DNA from: Metabacillus lacus
GTDB lineage: Bacteria > Bacillota > Bacilli > Bacillales > Bacillaceae
Assembly: GCF_009674805.1 (NCBI RefSeq)
Contig: NZ_WKKI01000018.1
Location: 1-62,878, forward strand
DNA: 62,878 nt
Direction of reading: 5' to 3'
A program made the translations under genes and the position numbers. Positions 62,675-62,878 of the stretch are shown here, in pieces (the first letter of the stretch is position 1; each line of letters opens with the position of its first letter). The notes beneath the pieces were generated by a model, which was given only the letters and a program-made list of their open reading frames with translations, did no database searches and had not been told where the DNA came from.

Positions 62675-62878
62675 TTTTGTCCTTCATCGCTCCTATGAAG
62701 GACATTTCTACTGCCATTCCACTCTGTTTTGTCCTTCATCGCCCCTATGAAGGACATTTCTGCAGCAATTCCACTCTGTTTTGTCCTTCATCGCCCCTAT
62801 GAAGGACATTTCTACTGCCATTCCACAGAGTTTTGTCCTTCATCGCCCCTATGAAGGACATTTCTGCAGCAATTCCAC
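62675..62878. repeat. Tandem array of 52-bp hairpin repeats
   Basis: Four units begin at 62675, 62727, 62779 and 62831 (exact 52-bp period), the last cut by the window end. Each holds a perfect 10-bp hairpin TGTCCTTCAT / ATGAAGGACA with loop CGCCCCT (CGCTCCT in unit 1). The inter-hairpin parts alternate: CTACTGCCATTCCAC in units 1 and 3, CTGCAGCAATTCCAC in units 2 and 4, so the duplicated block is 104 bp. Confidence 0.9.

Noticed and set aside
62675-62878. Possible CRISPR array
   Set aside because: The inter-repeat segments are only two alternating sequences, the repeat is a plain hairpin, and no cas genes are near.

Overview
The window is chromosomal DNA of an endospore-forming member of the Bacillaceae (low-to-middle G+C Firmicute). 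From efp to sodA the gene order follows the Bacillus subtilis yqh-yqg region (efp, pepQ, aroQ, yqhR/yqhQ/yqhP/yqhO, mntR, lipM, yqhL, gcvPB-gcvPA-gcvT, yqhH-yqhG, sinI-sinR, tasA-sipW-tapA, yqzG, yqzE, comGG-comGA, mgsR, yqgY, yqgX, yqgV-yqgS, glcK, yqgQ, gluP, yqgN, rpmG, pst, pbpA, yqgE, sodA). I cannot name the species from sequence alone.

Left edge (1-5060): the right end of an IS200/IS605-type element abuts a gluconate-use cluster. That cluster has an RpiR-type regulator on one strand and, divergently, a short 6-phosphogluconate dehydrogenase, a GntP permease and gluconate kinase. The divergent promoter carries a perfect CcpA cre site and a long palindromic operator. Next (5139-20750) come housekeeping genes: EF-P, dipeptidase, dehydroquinase, MntR, a class II ribonucleotide reductase with paired NrdR boxes, lipoate and sulfur-transfer genes, and the glycine cleavage genes under a tandem glycine riboswitch with an overlapping terminator.

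Middle (20976-33400): a helicase pair, then a biofilm-matrix and competence block. sinI has two Spo0A-box-like sites and, in its leader, a cyclic-di-GMP-I riboswitch aptamer whose 3' strand can instead pair in a hairpin that covers part of the sinI ribosome binding site. The matrix operon (tapA-sipW-tasA plus a gene with an LPxTS-type cell-wall sorting signal) has a perfect SinR operator. A second operator precedes a DUF5658/zinc-ribbon gene pair, and a second SinR-like gene lies divergently next to tapA. The TasA protein carries a canonical EF-hand loop. The comG pseudopilus operon with aroK follows. This c-di-GMP to SinI to SinR to matrix arrangement is the most interesting system in the window.

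Right part (33593-62878): tRNA-Gln, small conserved genes, a structured intergenic repeat, mgsR, cell-wall genes (yqgT, yqgS), glucokinase, a SpoVAF-like germination protein, rhomboid protease GluP, lactate dehydrogenase, DUF92 protein, 5-formyl-THF cyclo-ligase, ribosomal protein L33, a DUF4912/glycosyltransferase pair, the pst phosphate operon under a four-repeat Pho box with a phoU gene, PBP2, an MFS transporter and Mn superoxide dismutase. The right edge has a lipoprotein with an Ig-like domain, a probably frameshifted small membrane gene, and an array of 52-bp hairpin repeats cut off by the window end.
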